Of a DNA stretch of 33,627 nucleotides, positions 14,765 through 24,044 are shown in pieces. The notes beneath the pieces are model-generated. The model saw only the letters and a program-made list of their open reading frames with translations, was not told where the DNA came from and did no database searches. Every line of letters begins with the position of its first letter. Position 1 is the first letter of the stretch. The stretch is from Planctomycetales bacterium (lineage in GTDB: Bacteria > Planctomycetota > Planctomycetia > Planctomycetales > Planctomycetaceae). A program made the translations under genes and the position numbers. Location: contig JAPLOA010000090.1 of NCBI GenBank assembly GCA_026400835.1, positions 1 to 33,627 of the forward strand, read 5' to 3'.

Positions 14765-16375
14765 TTATTTCGATGACGAGCCAGATCTGGCTGCGGGATT
14801 CAATAACTCTCTCAGCGTAAATCGCTCAAACATAAGATGCGACTGACTGCCTTCGTAGACGATTCCCACATGCTCCGCATCGATCTGAGTCAGGCTCGGA
14901 TATCCGGCTCCGCGTCCTTCATCCAGCAGGAGATGATGAGAACTCGGCCACGTTTGCCCCTCATCAAAGCTCACCTGAATCGTATGATGAGTTCTCCCTT
15001 TCTGCGTGTGAGGATTCGCAAACAACAGCACGTGTTTTTTCTCTCCGGACTCTTCATAGTTCACACGCAGTAAACTGCCGTTGCAGTTGGGTTCGATGAG
15101 CGTATTGCGACTCGTGGCATGAGCCTCCCATGTTTGTCCGAGATCCTTCGAAACGACAACGGCTCGATATCGCTCATGATCGTTGCGAATATTCAGCATG
15201 ATTGAATTATCGCTCAGCATCACCGCCTGACATTCATTGCCGCCAGCGTAGCCCGGGTTGCCCACGGTCCAGGTCACTCCGTGATCTTTACTGATCATCA
15301 CGGTGGCAAATGTCGCCAGAGGTTCACGTCCAGTCCGCCCCTGAACCGGCATGACCAGCGTACCGTCCGGCAACTGAATTCCCTGTTGTGGCGCCGGGGC
15401 CAGCAACCACCATGATTCCTGCTTGAGCTTGCGTGTCATATTTACGGGCGTCGACCAGGTGAGTCCGTCATCCTTTGAGCTGACCATCATAAACTGAGCC
15501 GTCTTGCCGATTTCAAATCCCGGCTCGGAGCCGTCGTCAACCCACTGATGCTTTCCCGGCTTACCATTCATCCACAGGGCGAAACAGAAGATCTCGCCGG
15601 TTTGTCGATCGATGATCAGTCCCGGATCACTGCATCCATTTTCTTCCTGAGGCAACCCGCCAAACTCGCCCATATCCATGATGACTTTTACCGGCTCCCA
15701 CGACTGGCCACCGTCAGTGCTGCGGCTGAGTCCGATATCGATATCTTCCTGCAGATCACGTCCCATGCGCCGCCGCATATCGTAGACACTGAGCAGAGTT
15801 CCTTTTGCGGTCGTCCCCAGCGCGGGGATTCGGTAGGTGTGCACGCCGTCATCCTGATTTCGACGCAGAGCAACCCCGATGCGATGCCGCTTGCCCGGCG
15901 ACTCATTCACAACGCTGACGACGCCGCTGTTCGTGCTGATCTGAGTACAGACTGCAGCAACATGATGCGACAGGTCGGCCGTCTCCGTCAGCTTGCCCGA
16001 CAGCCAAAAGATGTTTCTCCCTGAACGAAGTGTCGTCTTGCCCTTAAATGATGTTTTCGGCATCGGCTTCTGAGTATCACCGAACTGAGTTTCCGTCGAA
16101 AAGCGGTCTTCTGAGCCCGTTGAATACAACGACAGAGATTGGAGATCAGAAACTTCGTCCGTGCCCTCGAGTGAGAACTCAAATGCCTCGACTTCGCCCT
16201 GCAATCCCTCGGGGAGGTCCACGATCACTTTAACGATCGGACCGTGTTCATTACGAATCAGGATCGGATGAACAGGACTGGCGCAAGTGACCTTCAATTC
16301 GGCGCTCAAGGCACATGGTCGCATCAGGAGCAACTGGCAGGATAATATGACGAGTGGAAAGATCGTCTTTGTCAT
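14765..16375 (-). CDS. Exported exo-sialidase (GH33-type BNR neuraminidase)
   Basis: This 536-aa protein has a signal peptide (about 1-25), an N-terminal beta domain (about 30-150) like the BNR-associated N-terminal domain, then a six-bladed sialidase propeller. Five Asp-boxes (S-x-D-x-G-x-T/S-W) are visible, e.g. SRSTDGGQSW, SSKDDGLTW, SKDHGVTW, SKDLGQTW and SFDEGQTW. Residues expected for GH33 catalysis are present: Arg182 in YRIP, Asp199 in SVYDMRR, Glu381 in NECQAV, Arg397, Arg461 in the GRT segment, and Tyr492 in GYPSL. It should release terminal sialic acids, or related nonulosonic acids, from external glycans. No sialic acid catabolism genes (nanA, nanE, nanK) are nearby, so the product may not be used through a local operon. 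ATG 16375 has AGAGG upstream. Confidence 0.9.
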   Translation of the reverse strand: MTKTIFPLVILSCQLLLMRPCALSAELKVTCASPVHPILIRNEHGPIVKVIVDLPEGLQGEVEAFEFSLEGTDEVSDLQSLSLYSTGSEDRFSTETQFGDTQKPMPKTSFKGKTTLRSGRNIFWLSGKLTETADLSHHVAAVCTQISTNSGVVSVVNESPGKRHRIGVALRRNQDDGVHTYRIPALGTTAKGTLLSVYDMRRRMGRDLQEDIDIGLSRSTDGGQSWEPVKVIMDMGEFGGLPQEENGCSDPGLIIDRQTGEIFCFALWMNGKPGKHQWVDDGSEPGFEIGKTAQFMMVSSKDDGLTWSTPVNMTRKLKQESWWLLAPAPQQGIQLPDGTLVMPVQGRTGREPLATFATVMISKDHGVTWTVGNPGYAGGNECQAVMLSDNSIMLNIRNDHERYRAVVVSKDLGQTWEAHATSRNTLIEPNCNGSLLRVNYEESGEKKHVLLFANPHTQKGRTHHTIQVSFDEGQTWPSSHHLLLDEGRGAGYPSLTQIDAEHVGIVYEGSQSHLMFERFTLRELLNPAARSGSSSK

Positions 16376-16508
16376 CGGTTACAACCTCTTGCTCTGACGC
16401 ATCATGGGATTCTTCAGATTGATATCAATTCGGGGGAGCCTTGGCGTGTATGGGACAGAGATACCTTCCAGCGATCAGGCTTTCCAGGTCATCTCCACAG
16501 CCGGCATT

Positions 16509-18725
16509 TCATTCCCCCGGATGGTAGGACCGCACAGCGTGCGCCAACACGTCTTCGGGATAGAACCAGGCGGGTTTGAGCCTGCCTTCTGAAAACAGAG
16601 TCGCCTGATCGAAGTAATGCTTTGATTGAGGATTCGAGCTGGCCCCGAACTGCACAGCGCTCGCAGCCCGGATGCGATCTCCGAATTCGACTACACCCAC
16701 GTAACAGGAACCAACCACGCCATACCGTTCGGGCCGGACGACAGGAATGCTCGGCGTGGAGTACACGGTATAAACAACACCCAACGGACCCGGAACCCCG
16801 GGGCACGGCTGGCTGCGCATTAAGCCATTCAGCAACACCGCCGCCTTGATCACTTCCGACTGATTGTGGACGCGCTGAATCCGGTGAACATCGCCCCACG
16901 GAATCGTCCATTTCCCGTGCAGTGACTGTAACTGCTCTGCGACGCTCGCCAGAGCTTCCAGTTGAGCTGCGCGGCTTTCCGCATACTCAGGCTTCAGTGT
17001 TTCGCCAGGATAGGTTCCCTGATGCAGTTCTTCATGCCAGGCAACACAAAGTGCTGTCCGAGTACATTCATTTGTGGCTCGACAGTCCCAGTCCAGCAGA
17101 TGCTGCAAATAGGGTCGAATCCTGTTGGCGGCCTCAGGATCCTGTTTCTCGTACTCATCAAGCTGCAGAGCGAATTCCGGAAGTTGCGTCTCTGGCCAAT
17201 ACAATCGCGTGTCGAACGCAAGTGCCTGAAATTGCTCGAAAGTGCAGCCGGAGAGTTCGCTCAGGATCTTTATGGATTGCTGAGCCCGCCGCTTTTGAAA
17301 ATCCGCGTCCTCAAACATGTACGCGGGGAAATCTTCGCGGGCTGGATTCTGAGCGTGAGTTGTCCCAAACGGACTTGTATTGCAGTTCTGTACATAGCCG
17401 CAAGCGGGATTCAGCAACTGTGGCAAGTCGCTGAAAGGATGTCGCCCCTTCCATTCAGTGGCTGATGTTGTGCCGTCGACGGGTAATGTCCAGTTGAACT
17501 GTGGATCGCGCACAGGGATCGAACCGTTGTAGCCGTACAGAATGTTTCCGTCACGGTCTGCGTAAGCGATGTTGAACATCGGAATACAGCACGGCTCAAC
17601 AGCGGCCTTCCACTCCGTCAGGTTCTTCGCTCTGACCATCCCAATGGCCTGGTCTATTCTCCGCAGATCGAAGATGCCATCGACGTTGGCTGCCAGGTAG
17701 GTTGTTGGAGTTTCCCGGCGGACAAGCGGCCCATGATGCGTCTTTCGAAATGTCACGTTCCGCTGTTCAACCTCCTGACCCTGCATCACTCCGATTGATT
17801 CAGTCCATTCGACAGCCATGCGGTGACCATCGTCATAGCGATACGCCAACGGCTGACCCGGCTGGTCGAACACCACACGCCACGCATCCGCGTTATCCGG
17901 TTCGTTGACCGTGTAGGTCCATCCCAGATATTCGTTGTGTCCTATCGTTGGGATGGGTGTTCCGAAAAAGCAGGCGCCGGAAAAGCGAATCGTCTGCTCA
18001 CTATGCATATGAGCTTCATAAAACTGCCCCCAGCCATGCCATGGTTGATGTGGGTTGATCAGCAGCATTGCCTTTCCATCGGCGGTCTTTGGTGGCCCGA
18101 TCGCCCATTCATTAGAGCCGATGGCATCTCTGGCCGCCTGTTCCAGGGGACTCAGAACTTCGTCCAACTGAGCGGTTTGATCCTGATCGAAAAGGATCTG
18201 AGGACGACCAGCATGTGTCTGGCCGTAGGCGAAGTCGAGCAGCAGATGTCGTTCGATCGCGATCACCATCCAGGGTTCGAAGGCACTAATAAGCCGCCTT
18301 GGCGTTTCCGGATGACGCTGCAGATACCAGTTCAGGCCTTTCGTAAATGCCGCGATCAGGGACTGCTGTTCCGCAGGAAGTCGCTCGAAATCAGCCTTTG
18401 AACGTGAGACGACTTCAAAGCTGCGGTTCAACAAATCAACCGATAGCCCGGCATCCCCCTGAACTTCAGCATAGCGTCCCAGAGCACGAATCGTGGTATC
18501 TTCCACCTGCCAGAAATAGTCTTCCGCCTGAGCGTACCCCATGCCGAAAATCACGCATTCGTCCGTTGGTCCCAGGATATGAGCCACACCCCATTCATCT
18601 CGATGAATGGTGACGGATTCAGCAAGTTCCTTCGAATGATCATCCGCTTCTGCAGCCGCCGTCCCAGCCTCTATAGAGAGCATCAACCATATTGCGAAGA
18701 TTGTTCTGAGGATACTCGTTGACAT
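16509..18725 (-). CDS. Penicillin acylase family Ntn hydrolase (AHL-acylase-like)
   Basis: This 738-aa protein is of the S45 Ntn-hydrolase family that cleaves amide bonds of penicillins, acyl-homoserine lactones or related compounds. It has a signal peptide (about 1-25), an alpha-chain region starting VTIHRDEWGVAHILG, and a spacer. The autocatalytic site is Gly203-Ser204-Asn205 (IGSNEWAIG); Ser204 would be the N-terminal nucleophile of the beta chain. Further family landmarks are INPHQPW, GHNEYLGWT (about 262-270) and later Asn residues in the beta chain. The protein is periplasmic. Substrate cannot be read from sequence; quorum quenching, peptidoglycan or antibiotic side-chain removal are all possible. 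ATG 18725 starts the signal peptide; an upstream in-frame TTG at 18752 is less likely. The sialidase lies 133 bp downstream on the same strand. Confidence 0.9.
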   Translation of the reverse strand: MSTSILRTIFAIWLMLSIEAGTAAAEADDHSKELAESVTIHRDEWGVAHILGPTDECVIFGMGYAQAEDYFWQVEDTTIRALGRYAEVQGDAGLSVDLLNRSFEVVSRSKADFERLPAEQQSLIAAFTKGLNWYLQRHPETPRRLISAFEPWMVIAIERHLLLDFAYGQTHAGRPQILFDQDQTAQLDEVLSPLEQAARDAIGSNEWAIGPPKTADGKAMLLINPHQPWHGWGQFYEAHMHSEQTIRFSGACFFGTPIPTIGHNEYLGWTYTVNEPDNADAWRVVFDQPGQPLAYRYDDGHRMAVEWTESIGVMQGQEVEQRNVTFRKTHHGPLVRRETPTTYLAANVDGIFDLRRIDQAIGMVRAKNLTEWKAAVEPCCIPMFNIAYADRDGNILYGYNGSIPVRDPQFNWTLPVDGTTSATEWKGRHPFSDLPQLLNPACGYVQNCNTSPFGTTHAQNPAREDFPAYMFEDADFQKRRAQQSIKILSELSGCTFEQFQALAFDTRLYWPETQLPEFALQLDEYEKQDPEAANRIRPYLQHLLDWDCRATNECTRTALCVAWHEELHQGTYPGETLKPEYAESRAAQLEALASVAEQLQSLHGKWTIPWGDVHRIQRVHNQSEVIKAAVLLNGLMRSQPCPGVPGPLGVVYTVYSTPSIPVVRPERYGVVGSCYVGVVEFGDRIRAASAVQFGASSNPQSKHYFDQATLFSEGRLKPAWFYPEDVLAHAVRSYHPGE

Positions 18726-18827
18726 TCGTCCGCTCACCCAGGCTACGGTCAATTCAGTGAAGCACGGACATTACCAGAGTTCCAGGGTAGGACAAGCGGA
18801 CACCGCCGGACTTCCGGTGCCCTGTTT

Positions 18828-18952
18828 GGAAAGCTGCAGCCCGCTGCAGCTTTTCCCTCCACAGCCTGCTGTAGACACCGGTCGGAACTTAAAGAACGTC
18901 AAACTCGCGGTTTGGCAGCAGGCTGCCTGAACCAAGGCGGCAGCAGGCTGCC
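18828..18952. repeat. Cluster of short palindromic repeats
   Basis: Between the acylase and MoxR genes lie AAAGCTGCAG-CCCG-CTGCAGCTTT (about 18829-18853) and two direct copies of the 14-bp palindrome GGCAGCAGGCTGCC (18914-18927 and 18939-18952). Each can fold into a short hairpin. There is no clean U-tract, so I regard them as REP-like repeats rather than terminators. Confidence 0.6.
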
Positions 18953-18978
18953 GCATTCCAAAGAGGCAAGGGCCAGCA

Positions 18979-20061
18979 CTACTTTACGTTTGCCTGCACA
19001 CGTTTTTTGGCCCGCTCATGCAGTTCGACGGGAACAAACTTCAACAATCGCTCGATCACAACATCGGGAGTCACACCCTGACTGGCGGCCGTAAATGTGG
19101 TCATGATGCGATGCCGCAGCACAGGCTTGGCTACAGCTTTCACGTCATCCGTTGTGACATGAAATCGTCCCTGCAGCAACGCATGCGCTCGCGCGCCGAG
19201 AATCAGATACTGCCCGGCTCGCGGACCTGCACCCCAGGAAATCAGTTCCTTGATGAACGGCGGAGATTCGGATTCTCCCGGACGAGTGGCCCGGACCAGA
19301 TCTCGAGCGTACACAAAGACATAATCCGCGCAGGGAACTCGACGAACCACATCCTGCAACGTCCGGATCTGTTCGGCATTCAGAATCGGGGTTAGTTGTG
19401 GCTTTGATATGCCGGTTGTCTGTTTCAGAATCTGCAGTTCTTCCGCAGCCGACGGATATCGCACCATCACATGGAACATAAACCGATCCAACTGCGCTTC
19501 GGGCAGAGGATAGGTGCCTTCCTGTTCGATGGGATTCTGCGTGGCCAGCGTGAAGAATGGATCCGGCAGATGATACGTCTGAGAACCCACGGTCACATGA
19601 CGTTCCTGCATTGCCTCCAGTAACGCTGCCTGAGTCTTCGGTGGAGTTCGATTGATTTCGTCGGCCAACAGAACGTTGGTAAACAGCGGTCCCTGAATAA
19701 ACTGAAACACTCGGCGACCCGTCTCGGGATCATCCTGCAGAATGTCTGAGCCAGTAATATCTGATGGCATCAGGTCAGGTGTAAACTGGATTCGTCGAAA
19801 CGAAAGTTGCAGAATCCCGGCGATGGTGCTGCACAGCAGTGTCTTCGCCAGTCCGGGAACTCCGACCAGCAAACAGTGACCGCGACAGAACATGGCGATC
19901 AGGAGCTGATTGACGACTTCATCCTGCCCGACGATCACCTTGCCGATTTCCTGCCGCATCTGCTCATAAGCTTTGGTCAGACCGGAGATCGCCTGTTCCT
20001 CGGCTGCGGTCGGTGCCACTTCGGGCGGATCATTGTTACTCTGTGTGTCGGCGTCAGACAT
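18979..20061 (-). CDS. MoxR family AAA+ ATPase
   Basis: This 360-aa protein is a MoxR ATPase. Walker A is GVPGLAKT (67-74), Walker B LLADEIN (131-137), with sensor-region motif [23 protein letters not shown] (split across about 180-205). MoxR proteins act as chaperones, often for VWA-domain partners, and usually sit directly before a DUF58 gene. Here no DUF58 gene is adjacent: the next minus-strand gene is the acylase, 253 bp away with palindromic repeats between. It may work with the VWA protein at 7085-9016 or with genes outside the window. ATG 20061 has no good ribosome binding site. It is divergent from the exonuclease gene, with 97 bp between starts. Confidence 0.93.
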   Translation of the reverse strand: MSDADTQSNNDPPEVAPTAAEEQAISGLTKAYEQMRQEIGKVIVGQDEVVNQLLIAMFCRGHCLLVGVPGLAKTLLCSTIAGILQLSFRRIQFTPDLMPSDITGSDILQDDPETGRRVFQFIQGPLFTNVLLADEINRTPPKTQAALLEAMQERHVTVGSQTYHLPDPFFTLATQNPIEQEGTYPLPEAQLDRFMFHVMVRYPSAAEELQILKQTTGISKPQLTPILNAEQIRTLQDVVRRVPCADYVFVYARDLVRATRPGESESPPFIKELISWGAGPRAGQYLILGARAHALLQGRFHVTTDDVKAVAKPVLRHRIMTTFTAASQGVTPDVVIERLLKFVPVELHERAKKRVQANVK

Positions 20062-20158
20062 AGCAAGCGTGGTGAACTCACCGGAATGTTAAAGGCAGCG
20101 GATTCAGAATCGGCATTGAAACGCCTGCACGATCCAATTGCGAGCGAAGAGAAGCAAA

Positions 20159-21019
20159 ATGAGCGACGTGAAGTATCTGATCTTTGATATCGAAACAGTC
20201 GGCGATGGGGATCTGATCCAGAAAGTTCGCTATCCATATGAAAATCTGACGCCCCGGGAAGCGGTCACCAAATATCGCCGCCAACTGATGGAGGAGACCG
20301 GAAAAGACGTACTCCCCGGCACCTTTGTGCTGCCGGTTTCTGTCGCGATTGCCAAAGTTGCCGCGGACTATCGGCTGACAGAAATTACCGTGCTGGATGC
20401 TCCTGCATTTCGACCGCAGGAAATTGTCCGCCGCTTTTGGCAGGGCTGGCAACATTATGACCGTCCGACTCTGGTGACGTTCAACGGTCGCGGATACGAC
20501 ATGCCGATTATGGAACTGGCCGCCTACCGGTTTGGGCTCAGCGTGCCAGCCTGGTTCAATGTGGATTCAAAGTCTTTTGAACAATCCCGAAACCGCTACA
20601 ACCATGAGGCTCATCTGGATCTGCAGGATCTGCTGTCCAACTTCGGCGCGTTTCGTATGAGTGGCGGACTGAATCTGCTGGCCAGCCTGATCAATAAACC
20701 CGGCAAGTCCGGGATTGATGGCTCACAGGTTCAGGATATGTACTGGAACGGCCAGGTTGAACAGATCAACGACTACTGCCGCTGCGATGTGCTCGACACC
20801 TACTTCGTGTTCCTGCGCAGCCGAGTTCTGATCGGACGACTGACTCTGCAGGAAGAAGCCACTCTGACGCAGATGACTCGCGAGATGCTGGAAGAGCAGG
20901 CCGAGAATCATGCCGCCTACAAACATTATCTCGCTACGTGGGATGCGCGGCTCAACTGTCGTATGGACAGCTCAAAAGCGATCAGCGGCGATCAGACGAT
21001 CAGTCCGGTGATTTTGTAA
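20159..21019 (+). CDS. DEDDy-type 3'-5' exonuclease (PolB exonuclease-like)
   Basis: This 286-aa protein resembles the stand-alone 3'-5' exonuclease family related to the proofreading domain of family B polymerases. The Exo motifs are visible: Exo I LIFDIET (Asp10, Glu12), Exo [13 protein letters not shown] (Asp114) and Exo [15 protein letters not shown] (Tyr206, Asp210), giving the DEDDy set. It would trim single-stranded or mismatched 3' ends using two metal ions; substrate is unknown, and DNA repair or RNA processing are both possible. ATG 20159 has GAGAAG upstream; an in-frame TTG at 20138 is rejected. It is divergent from MoxR and lies about 460 bp upstream of parB, too far for clear co-transcription. 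Confidence 0.88.
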   Translation: MSDVKYLIFDIETVGDGDLIQKVRYPYENLTPREAVTKYRRQLMEETGKDVLPGTFVLPVSVAIAKVAADYRLTEITVLDAPAFRPQEIVRRFWQGWQHYDRPTLVTFNGRGYDMPIMELAAYRFGLSVPAWFNVDSKSFEQSRNRYNHEAHLDLQDLLSNFGAFRMSGGLNLLASLINKPGKSGIDGSQVQDMYWNGQVEQINDYCRCDVLDTYFVFLRSRVLIGRLTLQEEATLTQMTREMLEEQAENHAAYKHYLATWDARLNCRMDSSKAISGDQTISPVIL

Positions 21020-21476
21020 GGCAAACGGGCGAAGCAGCTTAACGGCGAAGTGCGTCCGGTGAAGCTCCGAGAGCCTACAACGGCACTGGACAGGTTGTGG
21101 GTGCTTATTAGTACGTATCTTAGTGCCGACTTCAGTCGGCATTGTTGTTCAGATAAGCGATAAATGCCGGCTGAAGCCAGCACTACGAAATTCACTGCTG
21201 TTGGAGCAACGTCCTTCTTGCGACATGCCGCTTCCGAGACGTCTGTTCAGGCCCGGTTTTCTTACTCCCCGGCTTCTTTCCGGCAGATTCTGCCGCTTTG
21301 CAGAATTCGAAGATCCGGACTGCATTGACCTTAACGATTATGCCGATGACACAATAGACGGGAGATTTGACGCCGGTCATGCGCGATGCAATTGACTGCT
21401 GACGGTCACCTGGCGAGTCACAAAGTCCCGGTGTTTTGCACCCAGTACACAGCAGAGATAAGTTCGAGGCGAAAGC
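21020..21476. other. Intergenic region upstream of parB
   Basis: No convincing gene is seen. The region holds the REP-like inverted repeat 21121-21185 and a short open frame on the minus strand that I reject. The parB promoter should lie in its right end. Confidence 0.45.
21121..21185. repeat. REP-like imperfect inverted repeat, family B
   Basis: A 23-nt arm starting TAGTGCCGACTTCAGTCGGC (21121-21143) is matched, in inverted orientation with few mismatches, by 21163-21185 (ends CCAGCACTA). A 19-nt spacer separates them. Each arm also contains a smaller internal palindrome (GCCGACTTCAGTCGGC). The form resembles known bacterial REP elements moved by RAYT-type transposases, but no such transposase is in the window. 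Confidence 0.7.
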
Positions 21477-22448
21477 ATGGACGCTCAAACAATAGATCAG
21501 GCTAATGGCGGAATGAAGCGACGACTGGGTCGAGGACTCAGTGCTCTGCTTGGTGGCGGCATGGACGAGTCAGAGAACTCGCGGCCGGCTACAATCCCAA
21601 TGCATGCCTCATCCGCACCGCCAGCACCGGCGTCCGATGAGATCTCACTTGAACTCATCGATCGTAATCCATTCCAGCCACGTCGCGACTTCGACCAGGC
21701 CGCGATTGATGAACTGGCCGACAGTATTCGAAAACATGGTCTGCTGCAGCCACTGCTGGTTCGTGCTCGCCAGGACGGCGAAGCGGGCTATCAGTTGATT
21801 GCCGGCGAGCGCCGCTGGCGTGCGGCTCAGCAGGTCGGGATGGAAACAGTCCCTTGTCGAGTCATCGAATTCGGCGACCGTCAGGCCAGCGAAGCAGCTC
21901 TCGAAGAGAACCTTAAACGAGAAGATCTGAACGTGCTGGAAAAGGCACGAGCGTTCAAGGACTATCTGGACCGCTTTGGCGGTACGATTGAAGAGCTGGC
22001 TCGTCAGCTCAGCATGAGCCGTGCCAACGTCAGCAACATGATGCGCATGCTGGAACTGCCGGAGAGCGTTCAGAAGCTGCTGCGAGAGGACCGGATTACC
22101 GGCGGACATGCTAAAGCAATTCTGCCACTGTCAGAAGCTCAGCAGTTTGAATTGGCTACGCAGATCGAACTGGAACAGTTGTCAGTTCGCCGGACCGAAG
22201 AGATCGTGCGAGAAATGCTGAAGGCCGGCATGATGGCTCTGCCAACAGACGCTGAGGCCTCGGCACCAGCAGCCGAGAAGCCAGCGATGTCGAATCATGT
22301 TTTGTCACTGCAGCAGTCTCTGCGTGACATGCTGGGTGCAAAGATTGACATCAAGCAGAAGAAGAATGACTCCGGTCAGATTGTGATTCACTTCGGCAAC
22401 AACGATGACTTCGAACGCATCATGGGGCAGCTTCGTAAAGCCTCCTGA
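21477..22448 (+). CDS. parB: ParB/Spo0J chromosome partitioning protein
   Basis: This 323-aa protein is a ParB CTPase-type DNA-binding protein. The N terminus carries the ParA-interaction motif RRLGRGLSALLG (about 15-26). The ParB/Srx domain follows, with IDRNPFQPRRDF (61-72) and the nucleotide-binding GERRWRAA (110-117). A helix-turn-helix spans about 170-192 (ARQLSMSRANVSNMMRML), then ITGGHAKAIL, and a C-terminal dimer domain (about 275-323). It binds parS sites and slides as a CTP-loaded clamp to load SMC and segregate the origin region. The usual upstream parA is absent; an exonuclease gene lies there instead. A well-matched parS (TGTTTCACGTGAAACA) was not seen in the window. ATG 21477 has GAGG upstream. 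A strong terminator follows. Confidence 0.95.
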   Translation: MDAQTIDQANGGMKRRLGRGLSALLGGGMDESENSRPATIPMHASSAPPAPASDEISLELIDRNPFQPRRDFDQAAIDELADSIRKHGLLQPLLVRARQDGEAGYQLIAGERRWRAAQQVGMETVPCRVIEFGDRQASEAALEENLKREDLNVLEKARAFKDYLDRFGGTIEELARQLSMSRANVSNMMRMLELPESVQKLLREDRITGGHAKAILPLSEAQQFELATQIELEQLSVRRTEEIVREMLKAGMMALPTDAEASAPAAEKPAMSNHVLSLQQSLRDMLGAKIDIKQKKNDSGQIVIHFGNNDDFERIMGQLRKAS

Positions 22449-22472
22449 TCAGATTCGAAATCCGAAATGACC

Positions 22473-22509
22473 AAACGGGCACGCCATTGAGCGTGCCTGT
22501 TTTCGTTTT
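22473..22509 (+). terminator. Intrinsic terminator after parB
   Basis: A 12-bp stem with one G-U pair (22473-22484 with 22491-22502) encloses the loop CATTGA. It is followed by TTTCGTTTT on the + strand, 25 bp after the parB stop. Confidence 0.85.
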
Positions 22510-22559
22510 GGCCATTGCGCAGTCCAACGATTGGATGCGGTGGTGCAGCCTGAAGATGC

Positions 22560-22592
22560 AAAAAAGCCCGACCTTTTGGAGGTCGGGCTTTT
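22560..22592. terminator. Bidirectional intrinsic terminator
   Basis: A perfect 10-bp stem (AAGCCCGACC at 22564-22573 and GGTCGGGCTT at 22581-22590) is flanked by A and T runs. It lies between the convergent parB and hydrolase genes and fits best as the terminator of the minus-strand hydrolase gene. Confidence 0.85.
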
Positions 22593-22631
22593 GCGTTCGC
22601 GGACTCGTTGATAGACCTGTTTCAAGCAGGA

Positions 22632-23969
22632 CTACTTCCAGAAGACCAGCGTCGACAGTGAGTACTTAATTCCTTCGAACTCATACTCGGCTTCACCGAA
22701 GACAGCAACACGTTCATCGCCGGACTTCTTCGCGGATCCATTGAAGTTTCCTTCTGCTTCCTTCAGGTCTTCGGAAGTCCATTTGGAATCCCGGAAATCG
22801 TTGGATGCAGAGCGAGCAGACCAGAGTCGAACGACCCGAGGAGTTCCCGAGGGTTTCATCGAGACACCGACCTGATCGGCAGACACTTTCGGTTCCCAGG
22901 AAAACTCCGGCAGAGTTTCTCCGGCGGCTGCATGTCGGAAGAAGACGGCCACTGTGCGAAGAGCATGATCGCGACCGCCGTCGAGTCCATGGCCACCGTT
23001 GGGGGCTCGATGGATATGCTTCACGCCGACGAGATCATCCCAGTAGATGTTCATGGCATCGACGGACCAGTATCGATCATTGGCCCCAACCACGAGCAGT
23101 TTGGGAATCGTGATCTTTGCGCGGTAGGTGAAGGGGTCCATCATCTTCCAGAGTTCAGCTTCTCGACCGTCCTTCGGAATTCCGTCTTCACTCACCAGGC
23201 CTTTGCTGGTGTAGTCTTCAATCTGTTCGCTGTAGAAGCCCCAGGTCTTCTTCTGATGGGTCATCTGAGCAGGAAAGTTCAGGACGTCGATCACGATTGG
23301 GGCCGTTGCGATGATTCGCTTATCAACCGCTGACGTCAGCCAGCTGGTCCAGCCTCGCTTGGAAGCTCCGGTGATCACAAAGCCCTTGAGAGGCTGCTTG
23401 AACTGCTCTGCAGAGAATTGTTCCAGAGCATCCATCGCCTTCACCGCGCTTTTGGCCATCGGGAAGAGTAACGGCCAGGTCGCATCACCGGTGGCCAGAT
23501 ACTTCAGCCATGTTTCTGTGATCAGGTCGTCTTCGACGCGATTACCCATCAGTGGCTGATTGGGGACCTGATGCAAGGTTGCCACACGGGCCCCGGTGAG
23601 ATTGGCCAGAGCAACTCCCATCCCCATATCCGTGGGATTTGGGCTGCTGCCGATACCACCACCGGTAACGAAGAGCAGCATATGTTCTTTGTGAGTCAGA
23701 GCTTTTGGTTCGTAGACGATCAGAGCATGTTTCCAGATGATGTCCTGCCATTTTTGTGATGTCAGTTCCAGGCGGTGGACGGTGTTCTCACCGACCGTGA
23801 TTGATTCGATCTTCTTCCATCCGAAGTCGGGTTCTGCACGCTCCACGTAACGAAAAATTTCCACAGGAACAGAGTGTTCCGTAGAAACAACATCATTATC
23901 TGTTCCGTAAACCGGACGCAACGAGAGCAAGGCAATTGATGCCAAACACAGAGAGATAAGTGACCGCAT
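22632..23969 (-). CDS. Exported PhoPQ-activated pathogenicity-related (PqaA-like) hydrolase
   Basis: This 445-aa protein is of the PhoPQ-related family (PqaA type), an alpha/beta-hydrolase-like group of unknown substrate named after a PhoP/PhoQ-regulated Salmonella gene. It has a signal peptide (about 1-22), LLFVTGGG at about 98-105, the nucleophile elbow GASKRGW with Ser203, an acid residue Asp298 in VVGANDRYW, and His327 in NGGHG. All three triad positions are thus filled. The C-terminal part (about 350-445) forms a beta-rich extension that ends in VFWK. Regulation by PhoPQ should not be inferred here from the family name. ATG 23969 gives the signal peptide directly; the ribosome binding site is weak. 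Confidence 0.88.
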   Translation of the reverse strand: MRSLISLCLASIALLSLRPVYGTDNDVVSTEHSVPVEIFRYVERAEPDFGWKKIESITVGENTVHRLELTSQKWQDIIWKHALIVYEPKALTHKEHMLLFVTGGGIGSSPNPTDMGMGVALANLTGARVATLHQVPNQPLMGNRVEDDLITETWLKYLATGDATWPLLFPMAKSAVKAMDALEQFSAEQFKQPLKGFVITGASKRGWTSWLTSAVDKRIIATAPIVIDVLNFPAQMTHQKKTWGFYSEQIEDYTSKGLVSEDGIPKDGREAELWKMMDPFTYRAKITIPKLLVVGANDRYWSVDAMNIYWDDLVGVKHIHRAPNGGHGLDGGRDHALRTVAVFFRHAAAGETLPEFSWEPKVSADQVGVSMKPSGTPRVVRLWSARSASNDFRDSKWTSEDLKEAEGNFNGSAKKSGDERVAVFGEAEYEFEGIKYSLSTLVFWK

Positions 23970-24044
23970 AATTCAAATCAATCCGTCAAAAGTCGAAGAA
24001 TCGCGTGTCAGCGACTGTGAAGAGGAAAAGACAAATGACACTCC

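Noticed and set aside
21192-21488. Minus-strand open frame overlapping the parB start
   Set aside because: It overlaps parB and its upstream gap, has no recognisable domain, and ends in low-complexity Lys/Arg/Gln sequence.
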